A DNA stretch of 64,000 bases from Photobacterium sanguinicancri (GCF_024346675.1 NZ_AP024850.1:2480001-2544000), one strand, 5' to 3'; positions 1-8,790 are shown, counted from the stretch's first letter. The notes: a model not told the origin generated them from the sequence alone. Made by a program: numbers and translations.

Positions 1-26
1 CTATTTTTGTTATATCTATGTAGGCA

Positions 27-701
27 TTACAGAGTTCCGTTTTGCTCATCACTCACAAGTAACAAGCTTTGTTCAATAGGTGCTGCGACGCCTGCCGCCA
101 AATATGGCACCAAGCTATCAATAAGATCTGCGGTTGTTACTTTGCGAGCGAAATCATTTTCTGCAATTTGACGAAGCGCGGTACTCGACGCCATAGTGAA
201 TACTGATGCCCCGAGGGTAAAGTGCAAACGCCAAAATAAAGTTTCAGGATCCAGAGAGGGGTTGGCGCGGCACACTGCACTCGTGAACAAATTTAAGGCT
301 TCTTTATAATGCGTAATCATGAACCAGCGTAAATGACCTTGCACATCGGTATAGCCTCGGCCAATTAACGACATGAAATTACTCGCACCGTATGGGCGAA
401 AATCGTCTAGCTGAACCAAAGGACGCTTGATGCAATGAAATACATCTTCCATGGTGATTTCATCACGAGAATGAAGCGATTCAAGCTCTTCTATCAAGAC
501 AGGGACAAATTGCTCTAAATAGCGATCAAGCACCGCGCGAATAAGGGTTTTCTTATCACCGTAGTGATAGTTCACCGATGCGAGATTAACACCTGCTTTA
601 CTGGTGATAGTACGTAACGAGGTTTCATTAAAACCATGCTCCGCAAACAGCAGTTCAGCGGCATCCAGAATTCGCCCTTTTGTTTCTCCTTTCACTGCCA
701 T
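27..701 (-). CDS. TetR-family transcriptional regulator, PsrA-like
   Basis: This is a TetR/AcrR-type DNA-binding regulator of about 224 residues. The N-terminal helix-turn-helix (about residues 8-55, with ITSKAGVNLASVNYHYGDKK) closely resembles that of Pseudomonas PsrA, a fatty-acid-responsive regulator of beta-oxidation and stress genes; the C-terminal half is a ligand/dimerisation domain. The start is chosen at the ATG at 699-701 because AGGTGA at 708-713 lies six bases upstream of it, whereas the ATG at 705-707 directly abuts that Shine-Dalgarno. PsrA-like half sites lie just upstream, which suggests autoregulation. The DNA-binding family is certain; the fatty-acid ligand is inferred from resemblance only. 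Confidence 0.85.
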   Translation of the reverse strand: MAVKGETKGRILDAAELLFAEHGFNETSLRTITSKAGVNLASVNYHYGDKKTLIRAVLDRYLEQFVPVLIEELESLHSRDEITMEDVFHCIKRPLVQLDDFRPYGASNFMSLIGRGYTDVQGHLRWFMITHYKEALNLFTSAVCRANPSLDPETLFWRLHFTLGASVFTMASSTALRQIAENDFARKVTTADLIDSLVPYLAAGVAAPIEQSLLLVSDEQNGTL

Positions 702-713
702 TTTCATTCACCT

Positions 714-772
714 GTATTAAACACATGTTTGAACTTTACATCTCATCATGTTTTTTAACAAGTATTAAACAC
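714..772. promoter_or_regulatory. Putative operator pair of the PsrA-like regulator
   Basis: The 11-mer GTATTAAACAC occurs at 714-724 and again at 762-772. The first copy is part of AAAC-ACAT-GTTTG (719-731), which fits the published PsrA half-site pattern AAAC-N2-4-GTTT. The second sits inside CAAGT-N7-ACTTG (759-775). Both lie in the leader of the TetR gene, so autorepression is a reasonable inference. Confidence 0.45.
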
Positions 773-1000
773 TTGATATCGGCTCTCGCGTTCACAATTC
801 CAATGATACCTAATGCACATACTGCTGATTATAAGATACTTCAATAGGTTCAAACTTAGAGGTAGAGAGCATTGCGAAGGGGTAGCTAGAATATTCGAAC
901 CAAAAGAGATGAGTAAAAACAGTAAGGGAATAAAAGGAGTAAATATTTTGTGGAAATAATGGGAACATTTTGCACATTGGCAGGTCTTATATAATGCCAC

Positions 1001-1062
1001 TGCTTTTTCTTAGAAGATATTCTTCAAAGCCTGTTCACTGCTATGAACAGGCTTTCTTTCGT
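1001..1062 (+). ncRNA. Candidate small RNA or orphan leader with terminator
   Basis: The 392-base gap 708-1099 holds no convincing gene. On the plus strand it has a perfect TATAAT at 990-995 with a weak -35 region (ATTTTG 17 bases upstream, or TTGCAC at 970-975 with a short spacer). A small hairpin GAAGA-TAT-TCTTC follows, and then a stable stem-loop with a T-rich tail ending near 1060. A transcript would be about 60 nt. Both flanking genes run on the minus strand, so this plus-strand terminator serves no annotated gene. Confidence 0.3.
1026..1060 (+). terminator. Rho-independent terminator, plus-strand oriented
   Basis: AAAGCCTGTTCA (1026-1037) pairs perfectly with TGAACAGGCTTT (1044-1055) across a six-base loop. 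T-rich sequence follows on the plus strand only, although the gene on its right (receiver protein) ends toward it on the minus strand. Confidence 0.6.
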
Positions 1063-1099
1063 TTTGAACACAAGATGATACCTTGTGCCTGTCACGTGA

Positions 1100-1573
1100 T
1101 TAGCTCAGCCGCCTGAATACCACTGTATTATCAAGAATATCGGTCCACTGTTGGTAATCTAAGCCCGTATCAAATACATACTCTGTAATCAGCGAACGTG
1201 CCGTTGTAAGCAGCACATCGGCTTTCCATGGCTTTTCAAAGTAACTCTCGATTCGCGCTCGGTTAATTGCCGCTATGGTATCTTGATGCGTAGCTTGCCC
1301 TGTCAATAGTACCTTTTTCGTTGTACGAAAACGGGCATCTTGAGAAATTTCAGTCAGTAACTCCACCCCAGTTTTACCTGGCATAACATGATCTGAAATC
1401 ACAAGTGCAATATATTCACCCTCGGCATCCAGTTCATCCATGAGATCTAGCGCTTCATCCGCAGATTCACAATCCTCCACATGAAAGTAATCATTTAGTG
1501 GTGCGAGATCTTTCAGTACAGCGCTTAATACTTCCCTTTGGTCATCCACACAGATGATGTTCAACTTTTCCAT
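1100..1573 (-). CDS. Stand-alone receiver-domain response regulator (KPW type)
   Basis: This 157-residue protein is a CheY-like receiver domain with a short C-terminal helical extension and no output domain. The acidic pair D10/D11, phospho-acceptor D61 (ISDHVMPG), T91 (LLTGQA) and K114 (KPW) are all present. It follows the cyclic-nucleotide-fold histidine kinase gene by 19 bases in the same direction, so the kinase is its likely phosphodonor. The start is supported by AAGGA about seven bases upstream. It is paralogous to the protein at 10835-11335 and to the N-terminal domain of the hybrid at 8791-10812, sharing the motif LTGQA...KPW and the tail. Its downstream target is unknown. Confidence 0.85.
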   Translation of the reverse strand: MEKLNIICVDDQREVLSAVLKDLAPLNDYFHVEDCESADEALDLMDELDAEGEYIALVISDHVMPGKTGVELLTEISQDARFRTTKKVLLTGQATHQDTIAAINRARIESYFEKPWKADVLLTTARSLITEYVFDTGLDYQQWTDILDNTVVFRRLS

Positions 1574-1592
1574 AACCGTTCCTTACAAATTG

Positions 1593-2984
1593 CTAAACTA
1601 TTGGCAGTTTGATTCTAAATTTGGTTTTATCTACATCGCTTTTTAACGCGATCGTTCCACCGTAGCTATGAACAATACGCTGTACTATCGACAATCCTAA
1701 CCCCAAGCCAAAAGACAAACCGCCTTTTTTGGTCGTGAAGTTAGGTTGGAATATTTTTCGGCGTGTCGCTTCGTCAATCATTGGTCCATTATTGCTAATG
1801 GTAATCATCAAACGATTCTTTGAATAACGCGTAATAATTTCGATGGTTGGCGTGTCTGTTTGCTCCATGGCATCACACGCATTTTTAATGATATTAACCC
1901 ACACCTGAACGAGTTCAGTCGAGCTGGCCGTAATGGCGGGTAATACTGCAGGGCGCAAAACAACATTCACCCGACGTAAGTTGCTTTGCAATAACGCCAA
2001 TGATTTATGAATGGTGTCGTTTACATCAACATCGGATTGATAATCTTGATCACTACCACCCAGTTGTTTCACTGAACGCACAATATTAGCGGCATGTTTG
2101 GCCGCAATTCGCATGTCGTGCAAGTCTCGCCCGACATCCCAGTACTGTAACGCTTCATCTATGTTATCAAGCCATAACGCAGGTACATCACCTTGGGGCA
2201 ACGCCCTTGCAAGTTGACGGGCTTGATCTCGGCTAAGGGTATACTTTGCTTGCAGCTCTTTGGCTCGTAGCCTAACTTGTGCTGAAGTATTGGATTGGCC
2301 TTCACAAATCCCTAAATCTATAAAAGGAGCAACATGGGGTTTGTTCTCTTCCAAGAACTTACAAATTGCATCTTGAACAGTTTCAGTCTTACTACTTAGC
2401 ACACCGACGGCATTATTAAGCTCGTGGGCAATACCTGCAGCAAGCTGACCAAGCGTTGTCATTTGCTCGGCAGCATAAAGCTTTTGCAGGGCCTTTTCTT
2501 TTTCTATCGCTTGCAGTCCAGTTAACATTTGTCGCTGAGCTAATTCATGCACCATAACAGGCATAAACTGTTCACTGAGCGAACCATATTGCTCGACATC
2601 AACTGCGGGTGTCGTTAAATCAATCCAAGCGAGTACACTGTCTTTCTCGGCAATAACGGTAGTTGAAGCTTGCTGGGTCTGAGCGAAAAAACTGTGCACA
2701 CCAAAAAACATCCCAGGCTCAACGCTGAAGACTTTGGTGGTCAGATCGTTTTTATCGGCTTTTAAATACCCCGAAAGCTCACCACTTTTCACCCAATACA
2801 AGCGATCATTAAAGCCATCTTGTTTGAGCACTTGCGTACCGGATTTCACCGTTTTGGTGCGACTTGTTTCCTGAAAATAGACATCAATAATACGCTGTAA
2901 CGCAGCTGGACGATGCATCCCTTTAGGCACACCGTTTTGAGCTATCATGTCGTTATTCATCATGTCTGATATTGTTGTTGCCAT
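1593..2984 (-). CDS. Histidine kinase with N-terminal cyclic-nucleotide-binding fold
   Basis: This is a 463-residue cytoplasmic sensor kinase without membrane segments. Residues about 40-125 form a cNMP-binding/CRP-like beta roll (VKSGEL...GMFFG). The H-box LAAGIAHELNN carries H177. A roughly 100-residue insertion separates the H-box helix from the second helix, and the HATPase domain covers about 330-463, with the N-box at N364/N368 and the G2 box FGLGLGLS. The G1 box reads SNNGPMI, so the usual Asp is replaced by Asn. It is co-oriented with the receiver gene downstream and is a paralogue of the hybrid kinase at 8791-10812. The signal sensed by the cNMP fold cannot be read from sequence. Confidence 0.85.
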   Translation of the reverse strand: MATTISDMMNNDMIAQNGVPKGMHRPAALQRIIDVYFQETSRTKTVKSGTQVLKQDGFNDRLYWVKSGELSGYLKADKNDLTTKVFSVEPGMFFGVHSFFAQTQQASTTVIAEKDSVLAWIDLTTPAVDVEQYGSLSEQFMPVMVHELAQRQMLTGLQAIEKEKALQKLYAAEQMTTLGQLAAGIAHELNNAVGVLSSKTETVQDAICKFLEENKPHVAPFIDLGICEGQSNTSAQVRLRAKELQAKYTLSRDQARQLARALPQGDVPALWLDNIDEALQYWDVGRDLHDMRIAAKHAANIVRSVKQLGGSDQDYQSDVDVNDTIHKSLALLQSNLRRVNVVLRPAVLPAITASSTELVQVWVNIIKNACDAMEQTDTPTIEIITRYSKNRLMITISNNGPMIDEATRRKIFQPNFTTKKGGLSFGLGLGLSIVQRIVHSYGGTIALKSDVDKTKFRIKLPIV

Positions 2985-3031
2985 AGCAGCCGTTATCTCC
3001 AGATGTCACCAGACCAGCATTACTGAATCGT

Positions 3032-3061
3032 CAGTTTGGCGCATTTTTCTGCGCCAAACTG
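3032..3061 (-). terminator. Strong hairpin between DASS gene and kinase gene
   Basis: CAGTTTGGCGCA (3032-3043) and TGCGCCAAACTG (3050-3061) form a perfect 12-bp stem with a six-base loop. It lies just after the transporter stop codon. Neither side has a good T-run, so it may be a terminator without a tail or an mRNA-end stabiliser. Confidence 0.45.
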
Positions 3062-3079
3062 TGATAATCGCAAAGCTAT

Positions 3080-4495
3080 TTAAATGAAGTTCACTAGATG
3101 CAATAGCCAAACCATAACAAAGCTCATCACAACACCAACCACACCAATAATCACCCCCACACGCGCCATTTGGTTACTTTCAACATGGCCCGTCGCATGT
3201 GCTAATGCGTTCGGTGGAGTACTGATAGGTAAAGACATCCCCAGCGAGGCAGCAAACGTCACAATCAAAATTAAGGTTATTTCTCCGCCCAATGGCACCA
3301 AACTCGCCATGGATGTACCTAGTGCTGCCATAATCGGCATCAATAAGTTCGCTGTCGCGGTATGAGACATAAAGTTCGCCATGGTCAAACACAGCACTGC
3401 CGCCCCCACTAACACAACATACGGAGAGTAATCATCAAACGGAATGCTATGTACCAACAAGCGAGCAAGGCCCGTTTGATCGAGTGCCAAACCTAAAGCA
3501 ATACCACCCGAGACTAGCCACAAGACATCCCAAGAAATTTTCTTTAAATCTTCCTTATTGATAATGCCCGTTAGTGAAAACACAGCAACAGGAATTAACG
3601 CAACAGTGTAAGAGTTCATACCGTGAGTCGAGCCCATTAGCCACAGAATAATCGTCAGGGCGAACGTGACATAAACCGTGATCGCTTTCGGTGTTTTAAG
3701 GAATTTACCTTTAATGGTTAATTCAATTTTCTCTTGTTTTGCTGGGTATAACTTATTAATTAAAACCCATGCGAACATTAATAAAATCGCGACAAAGGGC
3801 ACACCAAACATCATCCATTCACCAAAGGTAATCAGATTTTCGCCAGTGAGGTATTTAAGGGCGATCGCATTCGGAGGGGTACCAATCGGGGTACCAATAC
3901 CCCCTATGTTTGCTGCAACAGGAATACACAACGCAAAAGCAATTTTCCCTGGATCACGATCGCCAAATAGCGCAATCACTGGCGCAAGAATAGACAGCAT
4001 CATCGCGGTTGTTGCCGTATTCGACATGAACATAGAGAAAATAGCCGTGATCAGCATTAAACCAAACATCACATATTTAGGTTGATGACCAAAAGGCTGA
4101 AGTAATACGCGGGCCAAGTTAACATCGAGGCGGTACTTGGTTGCTGCCATCGCTAAGAAGAAACCACCCAAGAACAGCATAATAATAGGGCTGGCAAATG
4201 TAGCCATAATATCGCTGTAAGAAAGCAATTCACCAAAGTGCTCTTGGCCATGATCCAAGCGGAGCAAGTACAAACCTTTATCTGAAAGCAATAACAGTTC
4301 AAGTACGATAATCACAACGGATGTGGCGTAGATAGGGATTGGCTCCATCACCCAACACAAAGCCGCCAGTAGGAAAATTGCGATAACCCGCTGCTGAATC
4401 ACAGTCATTCCCTCAACAGGAAATGCCGATGCAGGTAGCATTAAAATGATCACGGGGATCAAGATCGGAATGATATACCGAAGATATTGGCGCAT
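3080..4495 (-). CDS. DASS/SLC13-family sodium:anion symporter
   Basis: This 471-residue polytopic inner-membrane protein belongs to the divalent anion:sodium symporter family (VcINDY, CitT and SdcS relatives), which carry dicarboxylates, citrate or sulfate. The first hairpin has the canonical sodium-site motif SNTATTAMM. The second hairpin reads SHTATANLLMPI, with His replacing the usual Asn of SNT. Conserved glycine- and proline-rich loops such as GGIGTPIGTPPN and SLPISTPPNA are present. The gene has its own leader with a perfect FNR box and a CRP-like core, which favours an anaerobically or carbon-controlled C4-dicarboxylate role. The exact substrate cannot be decided here. Confidence 0.85.
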   Translation of the reverse strand: MRQYLRYIIPILIPVIILMLPASAFPVEGMTVIQQRVIAIFLLAALCWVMEPIPIYATSVVIIVLELLLLSDKGLYLLRLDHGQEHFGELLSYSDIMATFASPIIMLFLGGFFLAMAATKYRLDVNLARVLLQPFGHQPKYVMFGLMLITAIFSMFMSNTATTAMMLSILAPVIALFGDRDPGKIAFALCIPVAANIGGIGTPIGTPPNAIALKYLTGENLITFGEWMMFGVPFVAILLMFAWVLINKLYPAKQEKIELTIKGKFLKTPKAITVYVTFALTIILWLMGSTHGMNSYTVALIPVAVFSLTGIINKEDLKKISWDVLWLVSGGIALGLALDQTGLARLLVHSIPFDDYSPYVVLVGAAVLCLTMANFMSHTATANLLMPIMAALGTSMASLVPLGGEITLILIVTFAASLGMSLPISTPPNALAHATGHVESNQMARVGVIIGVVGVVMSFVMVWLLHLVNFI

Positions 4496-4585
4496 GTTTG
4501 AATATTCCCTTAAACACTAATATTTGAATCTTGCTTGTAAACGCCGCCTCTTTCGCAGAAAAAAAGCGTTCACTGTCAACTCCGT

Positions 4586-4599
4586 TTGATAGTTATCAA
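4586..4599. promoter_or_regulatory. FNR box upstream of DASS transporter
   Basis: TTGAT-AGTT-ATCAA matches the FNR consensus TTGAT-N4-ATCAA at every fixed base. The palindrome extends to GTTTGATA/TATCAAAC (4584-4601). Its centre is about 97 bases upstream of the transporter start codon, a position compatible with class II or class I activation depending on the start of transcription. Confidence 0.65.
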
Positions 4600-4795
4600 A
4601 CCAAGCAGCTTAATACTTTAGTAGTAAGAGTTATATTGCGTTGTTACTGCTGTTTTTTCACCGGTTTAGATCAATAAATAAGTGAAATAAAACAATTATT
4701 TCAATCAAACTTTGCAAGCTAACTCGCTGAACAATAAGAGTAAACAATCTTAAATTACGAGAAATAACCATCTAGATCACAAAATCGAAGTAAAC

Positions 4796-4809
4796 GTGAC
4801 TTACATCAC
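4796..4809. promoter_or_regulatory. CRP-like site in DASS leader region
   Basis: GTGA-CTTACA-TCAC is a symmetric CRP core with the standard six-base centre. It lies about 300 bases upstream of the transporter start in the 513-base gap 4496-5008, which otherwise holds the FNR box, A+T-rich sequence and the hairpin at 4938-4964. Confidence 0.4.
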
Positions 4810-4937
4810 CTTAATGGCGCGCATTTGTCACACAAATAATAAGAAAGACATCAACATCGCATTATGCCGCTGTTATGGCGTTTCGATCAGAGGGAAGTAC
4901 TGCAGTCTATTATTGAAGAACTAGAAAGGAAGGTTTA

Positions 4938-4964
4938 GTGCCTTTCCCTACTCCAGAAAGGCAC
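4938..4964 (-). terminator. Hairpin downstream of MATE gene
   Basis: GTGCCTTTC (4938-4946) and GAAAGGCAC (4956-4964) form a nine-base stem 45 bases after the MATE stop codon. The following minus-strand sequence has only short T stretches, so termination is plausible but not strong. Confidence 0.4.
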
Positions 4965-5008
4965 CGACATGAAAAGAAACTAACTAAAGGTAATTCGCTA
5001 AAATAGCG

Positions 5009-6478
5009 TTATTTTACTGGCTGTTCTTGATCATTGGCCATCGACTCTTCAAGTACGTTTTCTTGTCCTATATAAGTACGAGAAGAACAAAACGGCGTAA
5101 TTGGTACGCTAGGCTCAAGTATTTCAACTTCTTGCTGTTTCTGCTCATGTTCGTATGCCATGGTTTTAACCTGGCGGATAACCAGAGTAAAAGCCAATAT
5201 TCCAAACAAGACTGACCCGACAGCTTGCCCCATCAATACCCCGCCCGCACCAGCTAATTCACCCCCAATGTACACAAATGGGATAGTACCCAGTGTTGCT
5301 TTACCCATATTTAGCGCTGTCGACCACGTTGGACGATTCAAGTTATTAAACGCAGCATTGGCAACAAAAAGTGCGCCGTTAAAGATGAAAGTCACAGCAA
5401 CAAAGGTACAGAAAATACCTATCATGTAAGCAGCATCACCTTTCAGGCTAAAGATACTGATAATAAGGTCTTGCCCTAGCCACAACAATATCGATACCAA
5501 CACGCAGTAAACCGAAGTAAATAGCAGCGCATCTTTTAAGGTACGGGTAATGCGATCCCACCGTTCCGCGCCAAAGTTTTGCCCAATAATAGGCCCAACC
5601 GCACCAGATAATGAAAATACCAAGGCAAAACTAACCGGCATGATTCGGCCAATAACTGCATAACCCGCGACAAAGCTTTCACCAAACTGTGCGATATGGC
5701 TGGTGACAAACGCATTTCCAATCGGTGTCGCGGTATTGGTTAAGATGGCAGGAAAGGCAATCGCACACACACTCGCCAAAGATGCTTTAAACGAGGTGAG
5801 GCTCGGTTTAGCAACGAGGTTATGTTTATAGATAACAGCGTGAAGAGAGAAAACAAGAACGGCTAATCGAGCAAACACAGAGGCTATCGCAGCACCTTCA
5901 ATGCCCATTGATAATCCAAAGATAAAAATAGGGTCTAGTACCGCATTCACACCACCACCAATCAACGTAGCAATCATAGAACGGCGAGCATCACCCACGC
6001 CACGCAATGCAGCACCTGCCGCCATTGAAATAGCGATCATGGGTGCGCTTGGTAGCAAAATTACCAGATAAGACGTCGCCGCTTCTGCGACTTTTCCTTT
6101 CGCGCCTATCATGTCGAGTAACTGGGGTAATTGCCACAGCATCAAAGTCACTAAGATACAGCAGATAATGAAAGCAAACATCATGACGTTAATCGTCAAG
6201 TCTCGCGCTTTCTCATGTTGCTTGGCACCAAGTGCACGTGAAACCAAAGCGCCCATCGCAATCGAAGTACCGATTGAAGCTGAGGTGGAAAAAAAGACCA
6301 AGGTGCCAGCAAAGCCAATCGCAGCAGCAAGTTCAATTTCACCCAACATACTAATAAATAGCATATCGACCAGATCGACTAAGAATAGTGCCATCAAACC
6401 TACGGCACCGGTTCCTGACATGACTGCGATATGTCGCATGGGTGAACCTGTGACAAACTTTGCGTGCTGTTCGCTCAT
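5009..6478 (-). CDS. MATE-family multidrug/metabolite efflux protein
   Basis: This protein of 489 residues has about twelve membrane segments and the MATE fold, in which two similar halves of six helices exchange sodium or protons for cationic or metabolite substrates. Family-type stretches such as MRHIAVMSGTGAVGLMALFLVDLVD at the N-terminus and GAVGPIIGQNFGAERWDR in the second half are visible. The last roughly 45 residues form a hydrophilic cytoplasmic tail rich in Glu and Gln. The start at 6476-6478 is preceded by an AAAGG-containing leader. The next gene upstream ends in a strong terminator, so this gene is probably monocistronic. Its substrate is not predictable. Confidence 0.85.
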   Translation of the reverse strand: MSEQHAKFVTGSPMRHIAVMSGTGAVGLMALFLVDLVDMLFISMLGEIELAAAIGFAGTLVFFSTSASIGTSIAMGALVSRALGAKQHEKARDLTINVMMFAFIICCILVTLMLWQLPQLLDMIGAKGKVAEAATSYLVILLPSAPMIAISMAAGAALRGVGDARRSMIATLIGGGVNAVLDPIFIFGLSMGIEGAAIASVFARLAVLVFSLHAVIYKHNLVAKPSLTSFKASLASVCAIAFPAILTNTATPIGNAFVTSHIAQFGESFVAGYAVIGRIMPVSFALVFSLSGAVGPIIGQNFGAERWDRITRTLKDALLFTSVYCVLVSILLWLGQDLIISIFSLKGDAAYMIGIFCTFVAVTFIFNGALFVANAAFNNLNRPTWSTALNMGKATLGTIPFVYIGGELAGAGGVLMGQAVGSVLFGILAFTLVIRQVKTMAYEHEQKQQEVEILEPSVPITPFCSSRTYIGQENVLEESMANDQEQPVK

Positions 6479-6533
6479 TCCGTTACCTTTGTTGATTCCC
6501 TTTTTCGTCGAAAAGGAAAATACGCTAACGACA

Positions 6534-6558
6534 AAAAAGGCGCACAGTGCGCCTTTTT
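6534..6558 (-). terminator. Terminator of CBS-domain gene
   Basis: GGCGCA (6539-6544) pairs with TGCGCC (6548-6553), flanked by A5/T5 runs that extend the stem and provide a U tail on either strand. It lies 25 bases after the CBS gene stop codon. Confidence 0.8.
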
Positions 6559-6583
6559 CATTCTTTTCAATTATTGAGCAAAA

Positions 6584-7000
6584 TCATACTGGATGCTTAA
6601 AGCAAGCGCCAATTTGATTACTGATAGCTGTCAGTACATCACGTCGAGTAATAACGCCAACTAACTGGCCACTTTCAACAACAGGGTAAATTTTTGGTTT
6701 TTGCCCTGACATCGTTTCCGCTAATTCAATAATTGAACTGTCAGGTGAGACAGTTAATACATCAGCTCGCATACACTCACCAACCGTGTGTGTATCCTGG
6801 CAGTGATAACCCACCTTAATCAGCTTTTGAATCATATCTTGCTCAGACAAGAAACCAACAACTTGACGATTTGCATCAACAACAGGACCACCGATTTGTT
6901 TTGCCGTTAACAACTTATCAAGTGCCGCAGACAGCGACTGACTTGGATCAAAAGTCACTGGGCGCATATTCATATAGTCTTTAACTTTTAACGATTCCAT
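6584..7000 (-). CDS. CBS-domain pair protein
   Basis: This 138-residue soluble protein consists almost only of two CBS motifs (about 8-60 and 75-130), the second reading TVSPDSSIIELAETM...YPVVESGQLVGVITRRDVL. CBS pairs bind adenosyl nucleotides and act as energy or redox sensors for a partner protein. No other domain is attached. A purine-rich AGGGGGA precedes the ATG. It is flanked by terminators on both sides and is probably transcribed alone. The partner is unknown; nothing in the neighbourhood identifies it. Confidence 0.8.
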   Translation of the reverse strand: MESLKVKDYMNMRPVTFDPSQSLSAALDKLLTAKQIGGPVVDANRQVVGFLSEQDMIQKLIKVGYHCQDTHTVGECMRADVLTVSPDSSIIELAETMSGQKPKIYPVVESGQLVGVITRRDVLTAISNQIGACFKHPV

Positions 7001-7206
7001 GCATCCCCCTAAATCTCATTATGTGCAGAGAAGTGTGTGCCGAAAAATGATGCTAAGAATCAACGATTCGTTGTCTTGCATCTAAACCAGCCATCAGAAC
7101 AAGTCGTCTGACCTTTCTGTGTTAAGTGTCGTCTATTTATCTGAAATTACTAAATACAAATAATGTATTTCATCAATAGACAAAACCTATCAACAAGTTT
7201 TGCAGA

Positions 7207-7242
7207 TAAAAAAACGCGCTATCTCTTGCGAGATAACGCGTT
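7207..7242 (-). terminator. Terminator of DUF945 gene
   Basis: AACGCG-C-TATCTC (7213-7225) pairs with GAGATA-A-CGCGTT (7230-7242) with one internal mismatch and a four-base loop. On the minus strand it is followed by a TTTTTT run (7207-7212). The rest of the 301-base gap 7001-7301 shows no gene or recognised site. Confidence 0.8.
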
Positions 7243-7301
7243 ATTAACCAATAAACTCAGTGTAAGCAATGCTGCTCAGTAAAGTACTGGATGCGTCTAC
7301 A

Positions 7302-8615
7302 TTACATAAACAACATAAATAACATACCCAATGGCAGTTGATCGCCATTAGCTAAAATCACCTTGTCGCCTTCAACTTGCATGTTCAATACATATTTGTC
7401 GTCTAGGCGCTCTACGATTTCGGCTTGCTCCATCATGGTCGCTCGTTCTAACAACGCAGGATCCATTTCAACTAATTGTTTAGGCAATTCTAGTGCAATA
7501 TTGCCCGTTAGCTTTTCAGCAATTTTATCTACACTTTGAGATGCGCGCGCTAAGCCAGGTTTAACCACAAAACGAACTTGGCTACGAACATCCCCCATTG
7601 GCGTCGTCAGGCTTAAATCGTCCATCGCGAGCGTTAACCCTTTTGCCACTAGCAAATCTAACGCTAACAGTGCTTCTTCTTGCTGTTCTTGGGTCATCTG
7701 TTCGTTAATGTCATCGCTCATGTTACCTAAGCGTGCAATCGCAGGGTAATCTAAACCAATGAAAGACAAGTCAAAGTTAAAGTTGTCATAATCTTTACCA
7801 TCAAAAGAAACAATCTTTTCAATGGTCACTTTATTTTCATTCGTTAAGCGAGTATTTTCATCAGCCTCAGCATCTTTTGCTGGCTCAGTTAGCACGTTAC
7901 TCATTGCGACTGACATATTTGTCAGGCTTACTGCTTTATCGTTATTGCTATCAATGAATTTTACTGAGCCTAACTGCGCTTTTTGATTGCCCAACCAGAA
8001 CTGGCCATCCATCTTCCCTTTACCGCCACCCGTGAAATTCAGCATTTCCATGGTTTCGTTTGCGGTAGTCGTGACCGAAAACTGCGGCAAGTGGTAATGG
8101 AACTCACCTGCCCCTTTCCCATCTACATCACCATCAAAAATGAAGGGTTCGCTGGATACAGATGAACCAAAATCATCTTTGTAAGCAACCGGGTTAATCA
8201 CCACTTTAAATTCAGTATGACGCGTTAATGATGTCTCAGTTTGGAACGTAATTGGCGCTACACCTTCGCCCCATGCTTGCGCTGCAACTTTTTGTAAACC
8301 CTCATCCAGCTCAAGTTGGCTGTATGAGGTCATACCCAGTAAACCATGCTTGATCTTATGCGAAACATGCCAAACAGACGGTAGTCCTTCTTCTTCAAAC
8401 AGCGGTTTAAACTCGTCTTTTATTTCGATTCGAGATACCGCTTCAGAGCTTAAATAGCCACGATCATAACTCTCGTTGCTGATTTTGACGTAAGGGTTTT
8501 CATACTTGCCAACCGTATCCAAATAAATACGTTCACCAACTTGACCCACAGCAATCGGCCAACACACCGCCACCGCAATAGCACCACCAATTGCCCCAAT
8601 TTTCTTGAGCGTCAT
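7302..8615 (-). CDS. DUF945 family protein (YdgA-like)
   Basis: This protein of 437 residues has an N-terminal hydrophobic segment (about 8-25) that is probably a signal anchor, followed by a long periplasmic domain of the DUF945/YdgA family. The family signature region with a Tyr-Asp-Arg-Gly motif (SYDRGYLSSEA, about 49-59) and the repeated beta-rich pattern are visible. YdgA-like proteins are periplasm-facing and their role is not established. AGGGA precedes the ATG at 8613-8615. The gene is divergent from the hybrid kinase gene across 175 bases that must contain both promoters. Confidence 0.75.
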   Translation of the reverse strand: MTLKKIGAIGGAIAVAVCWPIAVGQVGERIYLDTVGKYENPYVKISNESYDRGYLSSEAVSRIEIKDEFKPLFEEEGLPSVWHVSHKIKHGLLGMTSYSQLELDEGLQKVAAQAWGEGVAPITFQTETSLTRHTEFKVVINPVAYKDDFGSSVSSEPFIFDGDVDGKGAGEFHYHLPQFSVTTTANETMEMLNFTGGGKGKMDGQFWLGNQKAQLGSVKFIDSNNDKAVSLTNMSVAMSNVLTEPAKDAEADENTRLTNENKVTIEKIVSFDGKDYDNFNFDLSFIGLDYPAIARLGNMSDDINEQMTQEQQEEALLALDLLVAKGLTLAMDDLSLTTPMGDVRSQVRFVVKPGLARASQSVDKIAEKLTGNIALELPKQLVEMDPALLERATMMEQAEIVERLDDKYVLNMQVEGDKVILANGDQLPLGMLFMLFM

Positions 8616-8790
8616 AAATATCCCTGATCGTAAAAAATAAACTGAGGCTAGTGTATTACAAACCGCTGCATACCTCTATGAATCCTCTATGGATCAATAA
8701 GTAATACGTCCAAATTGTTGTCAGCCTCTCAGACCCTACTGTTCATTTAACATACACTGAATAAAGAACTCCCTTTTAAAGGATACCATC

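Noticed and set aside
755..1000. An 81-codon minus-strand frame with a hydrophobic stretch
   Set aside because: It has no ribosome-binding site, a Cys-rich irregular composition, and overlaps the plus-strand promoter-like sequence and the operator of the neighbouring regulator.
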